A stretch of 64,000 bases of DNA from Liriodendron chinense (lineage: Eukaryota; Streptophyta; Magnoliopsida; Magnoliales; Magnoliaceae). The notes below the pieces were generated by a model. It was not told the origin of the DNA and did not search any database. It saw only the letters and a list, made by a program, of their open reading frames with translations. Location of the stretch: positions 2,480,001-2,544,000 of the forward strand of contig ML058507.1 of NCBI GenBank assembly GCA_003013855.2, written 5' to 3'. Below, piece by piece: positions 22,440-33,453 of this stretch; the stretch's first letter is position 1; each line of letters opens with the position of its first letter. Both the position numbers and the translations under genes were made by a program.

Positions 22440-24640
22440 GGTGAATGATATTGCAGATTCTAACCAACCAAACACAAATCCATAAAGATCGTCTCTCTAT
22501 TTTTGCAGCAAAAATGCGAGTTTCCATAAATTGCCCCCCAACGCCAGACGCGGACGAAGATCCCCAACAAGAATTCACCCTCCAAGAAATCATAAACATT
22601 AAGGATCCCTCATCACTGGGGAAAATGGGAAGAAGAAACATCGTTGCTCAAGAAAAGATATTTATCCCTCCAAATGTTCCTCTCTCTGGTCAAGAATCCA
22701 ATGTTAGCAAGAAGTTGTCCTACTAGGAGAAACGGAAGCACAAAATCGAGGATCGCGCCGATGATCTTCGCAATGTAGAAGACCAAGGAGGATGGACATT
22801 CGTATCAAGGAAGCAAATTAATGCAGGGGCATTTTCACACCAGGCTTGAGTGGGGCGGCCTGTGGACTCAGGAGCACACTCGGGGTGGGGTCGGTTGTGG
22901 ATTCAGCGCCTGTGGACTCAAGGGAACCGTGGATTCAGACCCACCCGTGGATTCAGGGCCCACGTAGAAGGATTCGACCAAGGGCCTAGGGTGACCCATG
23001 GATTTGGGGCCCCCTCGACCTGATCTATGAGATAAAGGGATTGATTCGTCACACTCTAACAGTTCGAGCTTTTAGAGCAAGTGGTTAGTTGTCCTGCATC
23101 AAATTGGTACCAAAGCGGGAGGTCTCGTGTTCGAAACTCCTCACCGGGGGTGAATAATGTAGGGGCATTTTCACACCGGGCTCGAGTGGGGCGGCCTGTG
23201 GACTTAGGAGCATACTCGGGGTGGGGTTGACTTTGGACTTAGGGGAACCGTGGATTCGGACCCACTCGTGGATTCGGGGCCCACGTAGGAGGATTCGACC
23301 GAGGGCCTAGGGTGACTTGTGGATTCGGGGCCCTGAGGTGAACTCGTGGATTTGAGGCCCTCACGACTTGGGCTATGAGATATAAGGGATTGATTCGTTA
23401 CACTTTAACAGTTCGAGCTTTTAGAGCAAGTGGTTAGTTCTCTTGCATAAAAAATCATTCGGGCAATTGCCGGAATAACGTAAATCAGAACTTTCCGACC
23501 CTTTTCGTGGAAAAATTCCCCCTCCCATGGAAGGAAACGCATTTCCATCGGGTCTTTAGGAAATCGGGCCCTGTGGTGGAGGTCGTAATTCCGAGGGATA
23601 GGCAGACCAAGAATCCTCAGGGTTTTGCATTCGTTCGAATGCAATTAGAATCTAATGAATCTGATTTAAAGAGATCGGAAAAGGAGTTCAATGGTTTAAT
23701 CTTTGTAGGGAGGCCGATATCAGTATAGAGGGCTCATTTCAAACTGGAAAGGGCAGGAGATCATCCTCTTCAAGGCAGGAGAAGACACATATTGCAAGGC
23801 GAAGGTAAGGGCGAAGAGGATTAGAGACCAAATGCATTCTCCAGAGGAAATGATATTAGGGAGAGAGAGCCAGTGGAAAGGGGTAAGCAAAAACAGGCAT
23901 GGATTCCCAAATCTTACTTGGAGGCGACATTTGAAGAGAATAACACTACAAAAAAGAAGTCGGAGTATTGTGGTCAATCAATGGGTTCCAGCGGAGACTC
24001 CACTGTTTGGGCTTGGAAGGAACAAAGTGGGGGAAGAAACGGTGGTTCAAGCCAACCTACAAATTCTTATGAGAACGAGGGATCAATTTAGTTATTCTCT
24101 TCTGGTCATCACCAGAAATGATTCATCACCAGAGTTGTCTGCGAGGGCATCCGTTTCACCATTGGTTCTATGGGGCTCCTCCTCGTGTTGCAGTTTTCGT
24201 GTGGTTGGTTTGTCGAAAGCGCATTCTAACTATAGATAATCTTCAGAGAAGGTCGATGATCCTCCCGAACATTTGTGTCATTTGTATGTCAAATGAAGAG
24301 ACGATTGATCACATCTTCATTTATTGTCCCATAGCTTATAAGGTGTGGTGCTTCTTCCTCTCGGCTCTTCTGTTGGCTTGGGTGATGCCGAAGTCGATGG
24401 ATAGCCTCTTTTGGATGTAGCATGGGGGAGGAGTTGGGAGGATTGGTAAATTTAGGATGAGGATCCTCATTATGGCAGTTTTTTTGGCAATTTGGAAAGC
24501 GAGGAATGGTTGTTGCTTTAGGAATATTTGGGTCTCGGTTGAGGAGGTTATTAGTAGAACCTCCTTGTATTTAGACTTGTGGGTGTGACTTGGCCAGGAT
24601 TGTATTCTTTGCTCGTTTTTGCGAGCTTTCTCAATATTGT
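22440..24640 (+). mobile_element. LINE with internal deletion and a nested TRIM
   Basis: ORF1 is open from 22445 to 22726. It resumes after a TRIM insertion with an RRM-like segment at 23507-23728 ('VVIPRDRQTKNPQGFAFVRM'). By 24118 the sequence is already the zinc-binding tail ('FYGAPPRVAVFVWL', 'ILTIDNLQRR', 'LPNICVICMSNEETIDHI', 24145-24330), so the endonuclease and RT are missing. The 3' end runs into a (TA)n tract. It lies in the FACE2 intron, same strand. Confidence 0.85.
22822..23447 (+). mobile_element. TRIM element (miniature LTR retrotransposon)
   Basis: Two direct LTRs: 22822-23098 (277 bp) and 23158-23447 (290 bp), each beginning TG ('tgcaggggc', 'tgtaggggc') and ending 'ttgca' or 'ctgca'. 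The 59-bp interior starts with a primer-binding site 'tggtaccaaagc' at 23105. That differs at two positions from TGGTATCAGAGC, the usual plant site complementary to initiator tRNA-Met. It ends with a purine-rich 'gggggtgaataa' next to the second LTR. There is no coding region. Flanking pentamers (attaa, taaaa) do not match. A tRNA-like 'gttcgaaactcc' word lies in the interior; see rejected items. Confidence 0.8.
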
Positions 24641-24752
24641 ATATATGTTATATACAATATGTTATGTTATAATATATATGTTATATACAATATGTTATAT
24701 AATATATATAATATGTTATATAATATATATAATATGTTATATAATATATAAT

Positions 24753-24818
<66 letters not shown>
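24640..24818. repeat. (TA)n-rich microsatellite
   Basis: Imperfect 'atatgttatataatatata' units pass into a pure ta run of about 60 bases. Open frames here are artefacts. Confidence 0.95.
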
Positions 24819-24823
<5 letters not shown>

Positions 24824-24964
24824 CCCTAAATAATTAAGGAGATTGGATCCTGTTTAGGAGAGGTTATATAATATGTTATATAATATATAAAATATATAAA
24901 ATAAAAAAGATGTACAATCAAACCTATTTCTCAATTCAATCGAAGTATACCACTTGAAGTTTGG

Positions 24965-26297
24965 GTGGTCGAAGTAATTAAGGAGATTGGATCCTGTTTA
25001 GGAGAGGTTATTGCAATTGATCCCAATACCAGAAATGGAGATGATATTAATGTTGCTCGAGTTTGCATTAGGAGGAGTACAAGTGAAGACCCTAAATCGA
25101 TCGATCTTTGGATAGGGGAGGAGAAACTGGTAGTCGGGGTGATGTGGGAGCTTCGCCCCTGGAGTTCCGTGTAGATGGGGGGATGTGTGGAAGAAGAGGT
25201 AAGGTAAAAGCTCCTTCATGGCAGATTCTTGTGGTACTCAGGGCGGAGGCGACAAAGGTGGAACACGATCTCTATGCTATCGCGACATGGAATATATTGG
25301 TGGGTTTGGAGGGGGATACGTGGCAGCGTATTCTATCCCAAGATGATTTGGGTGGACACGCGTTGTCATCGGGAACAATTTTGGAGAATACAACTCCTCT
25401 ACTACAGATGAAGCCTCGGCCGGTTTCGTACATTCGTTCATTGGATTGGGAAGAGAATCAGGCTCGGATGAAGGCTCCCTTTGTTCCGAACGTACAAGAT
25501 CCACTTATTCACAGCTTCGGTGACCCATGCGTCGAACTGTCTTCTCATGTACTTCTTAATTCAAATCACATGCGTCATTTTATCCCAAATATGGCAGTTG
25601 TGCCGCTTATTTCTCACGCACCTCTAATCTTGCACTTGTCACGCAAATCGGGTCTTGAATCGAATATTTCCTAGGGATCCTTATCGATTTCGCATAAGCC
25701 AGAAGCCTTTGAGCCTCGTTCTCTCGCCCCTCTCATGGACTTGCTTGTAAGTCCATCGCTCTCTTCCAAAATATGCACGTAGCCTGCTGGCCTCGTCATT
25801 GTTTTATAGGATTCGCCTACAACTCCCGATGAAAAGTCTCAAAGCAGTGATCCGCTTCTGTATCCAGATGAAGTCCCTAACACAAAGTTTTTTTTGCAGA
25901 TGCCTTGGACGTTACCCCTTTGCAAGCAGCCTGGGTGATACCTCGACAAATTAATTCTTGCGATTTTCCATTCCTCTTGGATGATCTTCCATCTTTCTAG
26001 CAACACACTGCCTTATCAAAAGCGGAGAAGGAATGGTACAGGGATATGCTCGACAGGGTTGGTAAGTTCATTGGAATGACCTTTGGGGTTGAAGATGATG
26101 GTGTGCATGCATTTATGAAATTTGTAGAGGAACGAAGCAAGAGAAAGATGAGGGAGCCACGCATACAGAATTCCAAGCCAAAACACCCTAGGGGATGGAG
26201 GGAGCTGCCAAGCCTTGACAGTATAGTGAACTACGGCACATCAAGTGTGAGCAATGTTGGGCAAAAGGGAAGGGGATCAAGACAAGTGATCCAATGA
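24965..26297 (+). pseudogene. LINE ORF1 (DUF4283-type), broken
   Basis: The N-terminal visible part ('VIKEIGSCLGEVIAIDP', 'PKSIDLWIGEEKLVVGV', 24965-25145) is the end of the DUF4283-type RNA-binding domain found in plant LINE and retroelement ORF1. Frame changes occur near 25150 and 25680-26040. The C-terminal piece (26046-26297, 'MLDRVGKFIGMTFG') has a counterpart in the LINE at 56339-56602. It probably acted as a nucleic-acid chaperone; it is not functional now. Confidence 0.75.
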
Positions 26298-26617
26298 AGA
26301 TTTTATGCTGGAACATCAGGGGCCTTTGGAGCCAAACAAATGTATTCAAGTCAAACAAGCATGTAAAAAAGATAATGTCCAAATCTTGGCCCTTCAAGAA
26401 ACTAAGCTTGAATCTTTTGACGACAACACTCTTTGCTCAGTTTGGGGAATCAAGAGTGCAAGTCGGTCAGTTCTGAACGCGGAAGGCGTTGTAGGAGGTA
26501 TTCTCGTTGCATAGAATAAGCAATTCTGGGTCTAAAAAAGTCATCGTATAGGATCTTTCTCAGTTTCGGTTTTGTTCAAGGATACAGCGTGCCAATTTAG
26601 ATGGTTATTCTCTGCAG

Positions 26618-26799
26618 TAGGGCTGTTTAAAAAACCGACCCAACCGATAAAACCGACCGAACCGGACCGAACCGATCGATTTCGGTCGGTTTTCGAATCT
26701 ATTTCGGGTCGGGTCGGTTTTTTAATATAAAAAACCGAGAGTGTCGGTTCGGTTGTCGGTTTGTAAAAATTATAAACCGTTTTCAACCGAACCGAACCG

Positions 26800-26870
<71 letters not shown>

Positions 26871-27615
26871 AGGTTGGCCCCTACTTCAATATTTACATGA
26901 AATCCACTCTAACCAGTAAGGGTGCCACCCCAAGTTAGGCCCAAGACTGAAATATCATCTTTATCTGTAATTCAAGTGGGCAACACCAAGAAAAAGAGTT
27001 TGGAGGGTAATGTGGCCTCTATACTATTTCCAATTGTGTGGTCCGCCTGTATCAAAGATGACGCTGGTTTTTCATATTTAGGCCTAAAATTGGGTTAGTC
27101 ACCTGCTAGTTGGAGTGGATTTTTAAAATGCATGATAGTGGGGCCTATTTAAACTACATTACCAATTACCTCATGTCAAGTAAAAGAATTTTACGTAGAC
27201 ACCGACTTTGCAGCACAGTGAGGGTGCGAATTAGGGTAACAGTTCAGTGGGTGTTATCCTAACTATGTGGAATCACCTTGATGTATGTTTTGTATATCCA
27301 TTCCATTCATCTGTTTTCATCTATCGTTTTAGGACATGGTTCCAAACCTCGAGAAGATCCAAATCTCAAGTAAACAATACCATTTGAAACAATGATGAAT
27401 AACTATTAGAAGCATTTTATGGGCCACAAGAGTTTTAGATTGAGGCCCAAACCGATAAAACCGACAAAACCGAACCGACCCGAGTTTATCCGGTTCGGTT
27501 CGGTTGGTGATGATTCATCGGTTCGGTTCGGTTGTTAAATATTCAAAACCGACTAAGTCGGTTCGGTTGGATATTTTCCCTCAAAACCGAACCGACCGAA
27601 CCGTGCACAGCCCTA
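26618..27615. mobile_element. hAT-type element, TAGGGCTG ends, 8-bp TSD
   Basis: 998 bp inserted into LINE ORF2. The identical octamer 'ctctgcag' flanks it at 26610-26617 and 27616-27623. Termini are inverted: 'tagggctgt' left and 'cagcccta' right. Both subterminal zones are dense in 'accgaaccga' / 'tcggttcggt' words. The middle contains a (TG)n(AG)n microsatellite (26801-26865). There is no transposase, so it is non-autonomous. Confidence 0.9.
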
Positions 27616-29806
27616 CTCTGCAGTCTATGGGCCATGTATTCCGACCCACAAGAATATATTCTAGACAGAAATTAACCAAGTTAGAGGATCTTACAATGTC
27701 TCATGGTGTGTTGGGGGAGATTTTAACGTTATCAAATTCATTCACGAGAAGTCCCCCCTTGGCTGTATGACTAGAAGCATGAAAGGCTTTGAAGAGTGGG
27801 CGAGATGTAATGATATGGTCGATACTCCCTTAGGGGGGGAGCCAGGTTCACTTGTCCAAATGGTTGTCGGGACCCTTTCCTGGCAAGATTGGACAGATTC
27901 TTGATTTCTTCAGACCGGGTAGCTAAATACCCTCTGGTTTTACTCCAAGCTCTTCCCATTACTACTTCAGATCATTGTCAAATTCTTCTTGAAGTGAAAC
28001 ATGACAGTTGGGGTCCTAGGCCATTTTGTTTCGAGATCGCTTGGTTGGAGACCAACAACTTTGTGAATTTGGTCGAGGAATGGTGGCAATCCTTCCCAGT
28101 GTCTGGTTTAGCCGCCAACAAATTGGCCCAGAAACTCGAACTTCTTAAAGCTAAGTTATCAGTGTGGAGGAAGTTTACTGCAAGGGTCAGGAAAAATTGG
28201 AAGGGATTATTAGTGAGTTACAGGACTTAGAGATCAAAGAAGACGTTGAATCGATCTCTATGGAGGGAGCGGATTCCTTAAGAGACTTTAAGCCAATTAG
28301 CCTCATCGGCAGCCCTTACAAAATCTTGGGTAAAGTCCTAACAAGTACATTTAGAAAGGTCTTGCCCTCGGTCATTTCGGAAAATCAAGGTGCATTCATT
28401 GCGGAAAAGCAAATCCTCGACAATGCACTACTAGCCCACAAATGCATTGATTCAAGAAATAGGGAGAAAAGGGCGTTGTATGCAAGTTAGATATTGAAAA
28501 GGCGTGTGATCACGTAGATTGGGGTTTCATGAAATAAATGTTGCAAAGATTCGAATGTGGATCGAGATGGATTAGTAGGATAACGTAATGTGTGTCTCCT
28601 TCGCATCCTCCTTGGTGATGGTCAACGGATCCCCAAAGGGATTCTTCAAAGCTTCTAGGAGTCTTAGGCAGGGCGATCCCCTCTCTCACTTTCTATTCCT
28701 AGTGGTTGCGAAAGTCCTTAGTACCATGCTATCCAAAGGGCAACAAGTGGAGCTCATTTAAGGTTTTCATACTTCTACTTATGGGCCTACCATCTCACAT
28801 CTTCAGTTTGCGGACGATACATTGTTGGTCTGTCAAATGAAGAGTTATCAAATGCAAGAGTATTTGGATGTAGCACAGGATATTTCCCATCATCTTATTT
28901 GGGACTCCCACTATGCCTGGGAAAACCCCCCAAGCATTTATGGAACAAAATTATAGAAAGATTCCAATGGAAATTATCTAATTGGAAAGGGAGATCATTA
29001 ACTCTTGCTGGTCACGTTACACTAATAAGGGCGGCACTCTCAAATTTACCTTTGTATTTTATGTCTCTTTATAGATGCCAAAAGTTGGTGATAGAAAAAC
29101 TCAACAAATTGAGGGACTTTTTGTGGCAAGGTACAAGGATAAACACAAATTTCATCTTTTGAAATGGGAAGAGGTTTGCTATTCCCTAGTCGAGGGGGGA
29201 GTGGGTTTGAGAGATCTCGCATCAATGAATGAGGCTTCGCTCGGTAAATGGCAATGGAGATTCGGAGCCGAAGAAAATAAGCTTTGGAGGGAAGTCATTG
29301 CTCGGAAGTACCGGATTGGAAGAAAGGGGTTGGTTGACCAAGAAGTCATCATTATATCATACCTCGGCTATTTGGAAGGCCATATCCTCGGTGGTCCCAT
29401 CGATTGTGAATTCTTCATTTAATCTTGGTGATGGAGCGCGGATTCGTTTTTGGGAGGACTTTTGGTGCGGTAGTAGGCCTCTAGAGGAGGATTTCCCCTC
29501 CTTGGCATTGCTCTCTTCAGAGAAGAACATCTCGATCCAAAGGTGCTTCTCATTTGAAGGTGGTAGGGGTGCATGGTGTCCTCCATGTAGAAGGGCTCTT
29601 TCAGATTCAGAAGCAGAGAAATTCACAAAATTATTGGAGCGTCTTCAACTCTACATTCCTTCCCTGGATTTGAGTGATTCTTTGGTCTGGTCGGCAACTC
29701 CTGGTGAATTTTCGGTTAAATCAGTTTAGAACATGATCCAAACTCAGAGGAATCTCCACAACGACACCTACCCGTTTGAATTCTGGTCCTACAGGGCCCC
29801 TCCTAA

Positions 29807-30222
29807 GGTAGCATGCTTCGCATGGTTGGCGGGTAGGAAATGGATCCTTACGATTGACAATCTACAGAAGAGGGGAATGATCCTCCCTAACATTTGCCTT
29901 CTATATATGAGGGACGTAGAATCAGTCGACCATCTTCTAATCCATTGCCATTTTTCCAATCAGCTGTGGAGCCATATTTTGGAATTCTTTGAAGTGCAGT
30001 CAGGTCATGCCATAGGTAGCTTGCTTTGTATGATTGGCGGGCAGGAAACGGGTTCTTACGATTCACAATCTACAGAAGAGGGGAATGATCCTCCCAAACA
30101 TTTTCCTTCTATGTATGAGGGACGCAGAATCAGTCGACCATCTTCTAATCCATTGCCATTTTGCCAATCAGCTGTGGAGCTATATTTTGGAATTCTTTGA
30201 AGTGCAGTGGGTCATGCCATAT
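29807..30222 (+). repeat. 208-bp tandem duplication in the LINE tail
   Basis: 29807-30014 and 30015-30222 are almost identical, both starting 'ggtagc.tgctt' and covering the 'ILTIDNLQKRG ... DHLLIHC' segment. 208 is not a multiple of three, so the second copy is read in another frame. Confidence 0.9.
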
Positions 30223-31510
30223 TCAGTTCCAAACTTTATCCAGGCATGCATGGCATCTAGCTACCGAAACGACGACTTATTCTGTGGAGGTTGAGCCTTC
30301 TTGCATGTTTTTGGAATATATGGGGCGAACGTAATGTGCATTGCTTGGACAGCAAGTTTAAATCATGGGATCAAGTTCTTTGGAAATCTAAGAGAGATGT
30401 ATCGGATTGGGCTTCAAATATTCACCACCTTGACACTAATGTAGCTCGTTCCTTTTTGGGTTTTTAATACGTTCTCTTGTATTCTTTCAGCTTGACTATT
30501 TGTCAGGTTGGTTTCTAATAAAATCTTCTCATTCATAGCTCTTCAAGAAAAAAGTTGTTGGAGACTGTTGGAATCAATTTATTAGTGACTTGTGGCCCCT
30601 ATTTTGATGTAGCTTTTTTTTTTCCTCTTAATAAAAATCCATTTTTAAAAAAAAATCACCAATGCCTCATTTTCTCATGGAAGGGAGTGAAATAGAGCAA
30701 AACATCTTATTTATTCAATTTCAACAGATTCTTTTCTTTCTGCAGCTTCGCTTTTACCACATCATGCCTTCTCTAAACACACCTTTCATTCTCTATTTCA
30801 ATCCAGTTTTGATCCAATTCTATTAGCATAGGGCAGTGTCTTACATGGTTAGAGATTTGGATATGCTGTTGATGTTCTTCAACTTTAGCCGATCCTCCTT
30901 GGAAATGTTTGTGGAACAATAACTAAAGCCTGATTTGTCTTGATTAGTACCTTCTATTGTTGGTTTTGATACTTCCTCTACCATTCAGAGGATAAACCTG
31001 ATCGATCAATATTCTGATAGTGTAGACTCGAGTTATCAGTCAGCTTGTTTTATCTATTTGTCTAATTGAGTCAATTTTTTTCTTCTTCTTGCCTTTTCAT
31101 GGGAAAAGCCATAGGCTGTTTAAGCCTTTTCCATAACACCACTTTTCAATGACACATGGTGTCAATATTTTTCAGCTCATAGCATGTTTTGATGGGCACT
31201 AATTGGACGGTCAGGATCATAAATCGCTGTAATTTTAGATTATGCTCTATTCACATTGGAGTTCAGAATGTAGATGAATGCCCATGTTTGCAATGTGTTC
31301 AGTGGATGAGTCACCGCCATTTGAAGAGTGATGATGAACAAGCAAACCACAACTGTTTTTTTTTTGTTAATGAATGTCCTTCCTGCAAAATTTGTGTATG
31401 CATCTGTCTGCTAGTTGCAAGGATACACAAGTGATGTGTGTTCAATCATTGCAACTCCTTGCTTTTGTTAGAGACATAAATGACATGTGCTGACTGCTAA
31501 CTTTATGCAG

Positions 31511-31591
31511 GGCATTTGCTTGCTCCCATTGTGGCTCATATATTCTGCAATGTGATGGGCTTGCCTGTTTTGTTGCCTCGACGGGGAAAAG
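31511..31591 (+). CDS. FACE2: CAAX prenyl protease 2, exon with HxxxN motif
   Basis: 81 nt encoding 'HLLAPIVAHIFCNVMGLPVL'. The HIFCN is the HxxxN motif of the family, supplying the second active-site histidine and an asparagine. The acceptor is 'tatgcag|ggcat' and the donor 'aaaag|gtgtgt', with phases matching both neighbours. The segment is among the most conserved of the protein, and no stop or frameshift is present. Confidence 0.95.
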
Positions 31592-32708
31592 GTGTGTAAA
31601 CTCATCTTTTATTTATATGACACGTGAATTGATTCCACAAGGCTCTCTTGATTATAACTCTATGAGTTGATGTGAATGTTTGGATTTGTTGAAACTTGTG
31701 TGCGATTATCCAGACATTGATTTGGCTGTCGACCATGTGGATGGATCCTATCTCAAAAAGAAGGCAATCAGACCGGTTGCCACTAGCCACCCAATTGGTG
31801 GATCCAAAAGAGAAAAGGCTTAACTAAAAAATTAGCAAATATCCACATTGAGCAGCAATCATATTGTCTAAATCAGCCAATCAATATGGTTTGTGTATGC
31901 CCTAAGCTCATTGTGGCGGCCCACCACACCAGCAGTCCCATTCACCATAAATATTTGTCATATGTATGGGGGGATGATACTTCATAGGACTAATTTAAGT
32001 GATAGGAATTGTTCGTCCGGTGGTCCATACAAATGGGTTTTGTTGGAAAAACTGCACAACTTGAACAAACCTAACCTTCTGATCAGTGGCCTGCAAATGG
32101 ATGGAGTAAACAAAAATGGTCAAATGGCACCTACCATCTGTTTGCAGGCGAATTTCTGTTGCACATATAAATTAGAGAAATCGTAGGTGAACATGCTCAA
32201 CTTGTTTTTATTCAGTATGTGTTTAATGTCTTCTGAAATTATAACGTTGCAAAATATCTATATCCTATCGAAGTTTGATTCTTTTATCCTGAGGATTATA
32301 TGATTCTTGACCTGATGTTTTGCCTGGTATACTCCGGTTTGAGTTCTGGAAAGTGGTGTGCCACAGATTTGCTGGGCCCTACTGTGGATAAATATACCGT
32401 ACAATCTCCTATAGGACAATCCAAACTTCTGATTTGCGGCCCACAAATAGACAATTGAAAAGAGATACATCAATGGTCTGCATTCGACTGTAAAAGCCCA
32501 ATGACTGACGGCTAGAACTTTTCATTCTGGGGGACTTTTGTGGGCAAGGTCCATGCATGATGAGTCATGTTCCGGGGCCCTACATGTTGAGCAGAACATA
32601 CCCTATGGTTCCTCTTCGTCTTTATTTTTATTTTTTTCCTGCACCGCCTGACGTATGAATCTTATGAAATATTTTGGTTGCATCATTGATTGTTCTCTAT
32701 ATTTTCAG
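31592..32708 (+). other. FACE2: FACE2 last intron, 1.1 kb
   Basis: GT at 31592 and AG at 32707-32708 ('tatattttcag'). Phrases such as 'ggtccatacaaatgggtttt' and 'ggatggagtaaacaaaaatgg' look like old interspersed repeat, but no element ends were resolved. Confidence 0.85.
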
Positions 32709-32863
32709 GGGTGACAATCCTCGCCTTTGTGGCTGGAATGGCGGGTTTTTTCTGGCTTCTTTTTCCAGCTACGAGTCCGGATTTATACAACAACAGAACA
32801 GATAATTGTAGATGTTGGCATGGATATTGTGGTTGGACTTCTAAGAACCTGCAAGTTGCTTGA
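32709..32863 (+). CDS. FACE2: CAAX prenyl protease 2, last exon
   Basis: Encodes 'VTILAFVAGMAGFFWLLFPA', the last membrane span, then 'LYNNRTDNCRCWHGYC', the cysteine-containing tail found in plant FACE2, and ends at TGA 32861-32863. The usual plant protein ends soon after the GYC; this one adds about nine residues. The four visible exons are all intact and in phase, so the gene is likely functional despite introns of 7 and 11 kb. Confidence 0.95.
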
Positions 32864-32984
32864 ACGTGATAAACACATTCAGTCAGGTATATTTATTTAT
32901 TTATTTTTACACCATTCTGTAGAGGGTTGACAGCCCCCACAGCAGCCCTCCACACACACCTCTTCACGCAGCGTGCTAACCTTG

Positions 32985-33200
32985 CATGCATGTAGGATAC
33001 CTGAGCCATGTATCAGGTAGGACCCACATTCCATACATCACCTGGCTGAAAAATTCAGGTGGGTCACATAGGTCACACAAGACAATTTGTGGCCTACTTG
33101 GTTGTTGACCAGGCTGAATTTTTTTCCAGATGACAACACACGACGTGCCCCACCTGATGCACAGCTTGGATGCCCTACATGCTGCCCAGATGATCATGTG
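32985..33200. mobile_element. Small foldback MITE just downstream of FACE2
   Basis: The left arm 'gcatgtaggatacctgagcc' pairs with the inverse of the right arm (read on the other strand, 'gcatgtagggcatccaagct'). Pairing continues inward through 'tatcaggtaggacccac' / 'catcaggtggggcacg' to 'tgaaaaattcag' / 'aaaaaattcag'. About 215 bp, non-coding. Confidence 0.75.
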
Positions 33201-33453
33201 TGTCCATATGTAGAGGTGTGTGGACGGGTGTAGGGGTTTAAGCAAACATCATTTTCCGTATGTTATATTCTTGATTTTCGATCGAATCCATTATGAAGGA
33301 ACCTTAATGATTAGAATTAAATTTTTTGAAACAATTTGGATTTTGACTATGATTGAAATTACAGCGACGGAGGTGATTAAATGAGTATTTTTCCAGTCTA
33401 TACGATTTGGATATAAGGTTTGACAATACATTCAGATTATAGGTGTTATTTGA

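Larger units (their letters stand above)
26294..30470 (+). pseudogene. LINE ORF2 (EN-RT-zf), broken
   Basis: The start 'MKILCWNIRG' overlaps the ORF1 end. The endonuclease metal-site motif 'LALQETK' is at about 26390-26412, and the endonuclease end is at 27889-28230 ('TTSDHCQILLEV'). RT motifs are 'LRDFKPISLIGSPYKILGK' (28280-28335), 'NQGAFIAEKQILDNALLAHK' (28383-28440), 'LQFADDTLLVCQ' (28800-28837) and 'GLPLCLGKPPKHLWNKI' (28900-28950). The zinc-binding segment 'AWLAGRKWILTIDNLQKRG' is at about 29820-29875. About 300 bp between endonuclease and RT appear deleted near 28240. Many stops. Confidence 0.85.
24950..30555 (+). mobile_element. Near-full-length decayed LINE
   Basis: The order is ORF1 (24965-26297), ORF2 endonuclease (26294-28230), RT (28255-29170), zinc-binding tail (29229-30300), and a 3' end with 'ataaaatc' and an A-run near 30552. 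It is broken by frameshifts, a 998-bp hAT insertion (26618-27615) and a 208-bp tandem duplication (29807-30222). The reading direction matches the FACE2 intron it occupies. Confidence 0.9.
19976..31510 (+). other. FACE2: FACE2 intron, 11.5 kb
   Basis: GT at 19976 and AG at 31509-31510. It carries an inverted-repeat element (21640-22430), two LINEs (22440-24640 and 24950-30555), a TRIM and a hAT element nested in them, and long microsatellites. The remaining sequence (20000-21600 and 30556-31510) has a 22-base G-run at 20602-20623 and G/A-rich low-complexity DNA at 20940-21250 but no recognisable exon. Confidence 0.8.

Noticed and set aside
23058..23160. tRNA-like A box (tagagcaagtgg) and B box (gttcgaaactcc), suggesting a SINE or tRNA gene
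   Set aside because: The A-box part lies in the LTR, which is repeated downstream without the B box; TG...CA repeats, a primer site and a purine tract fit a TRIM better.
25108..25674. 188-aa open frame as a host gene
   Set aside because: It overlaps the DUF4283-type ORF1 of a LINE in an adjacent frame and is flanked by other ORF1 and ORF2 pieces.
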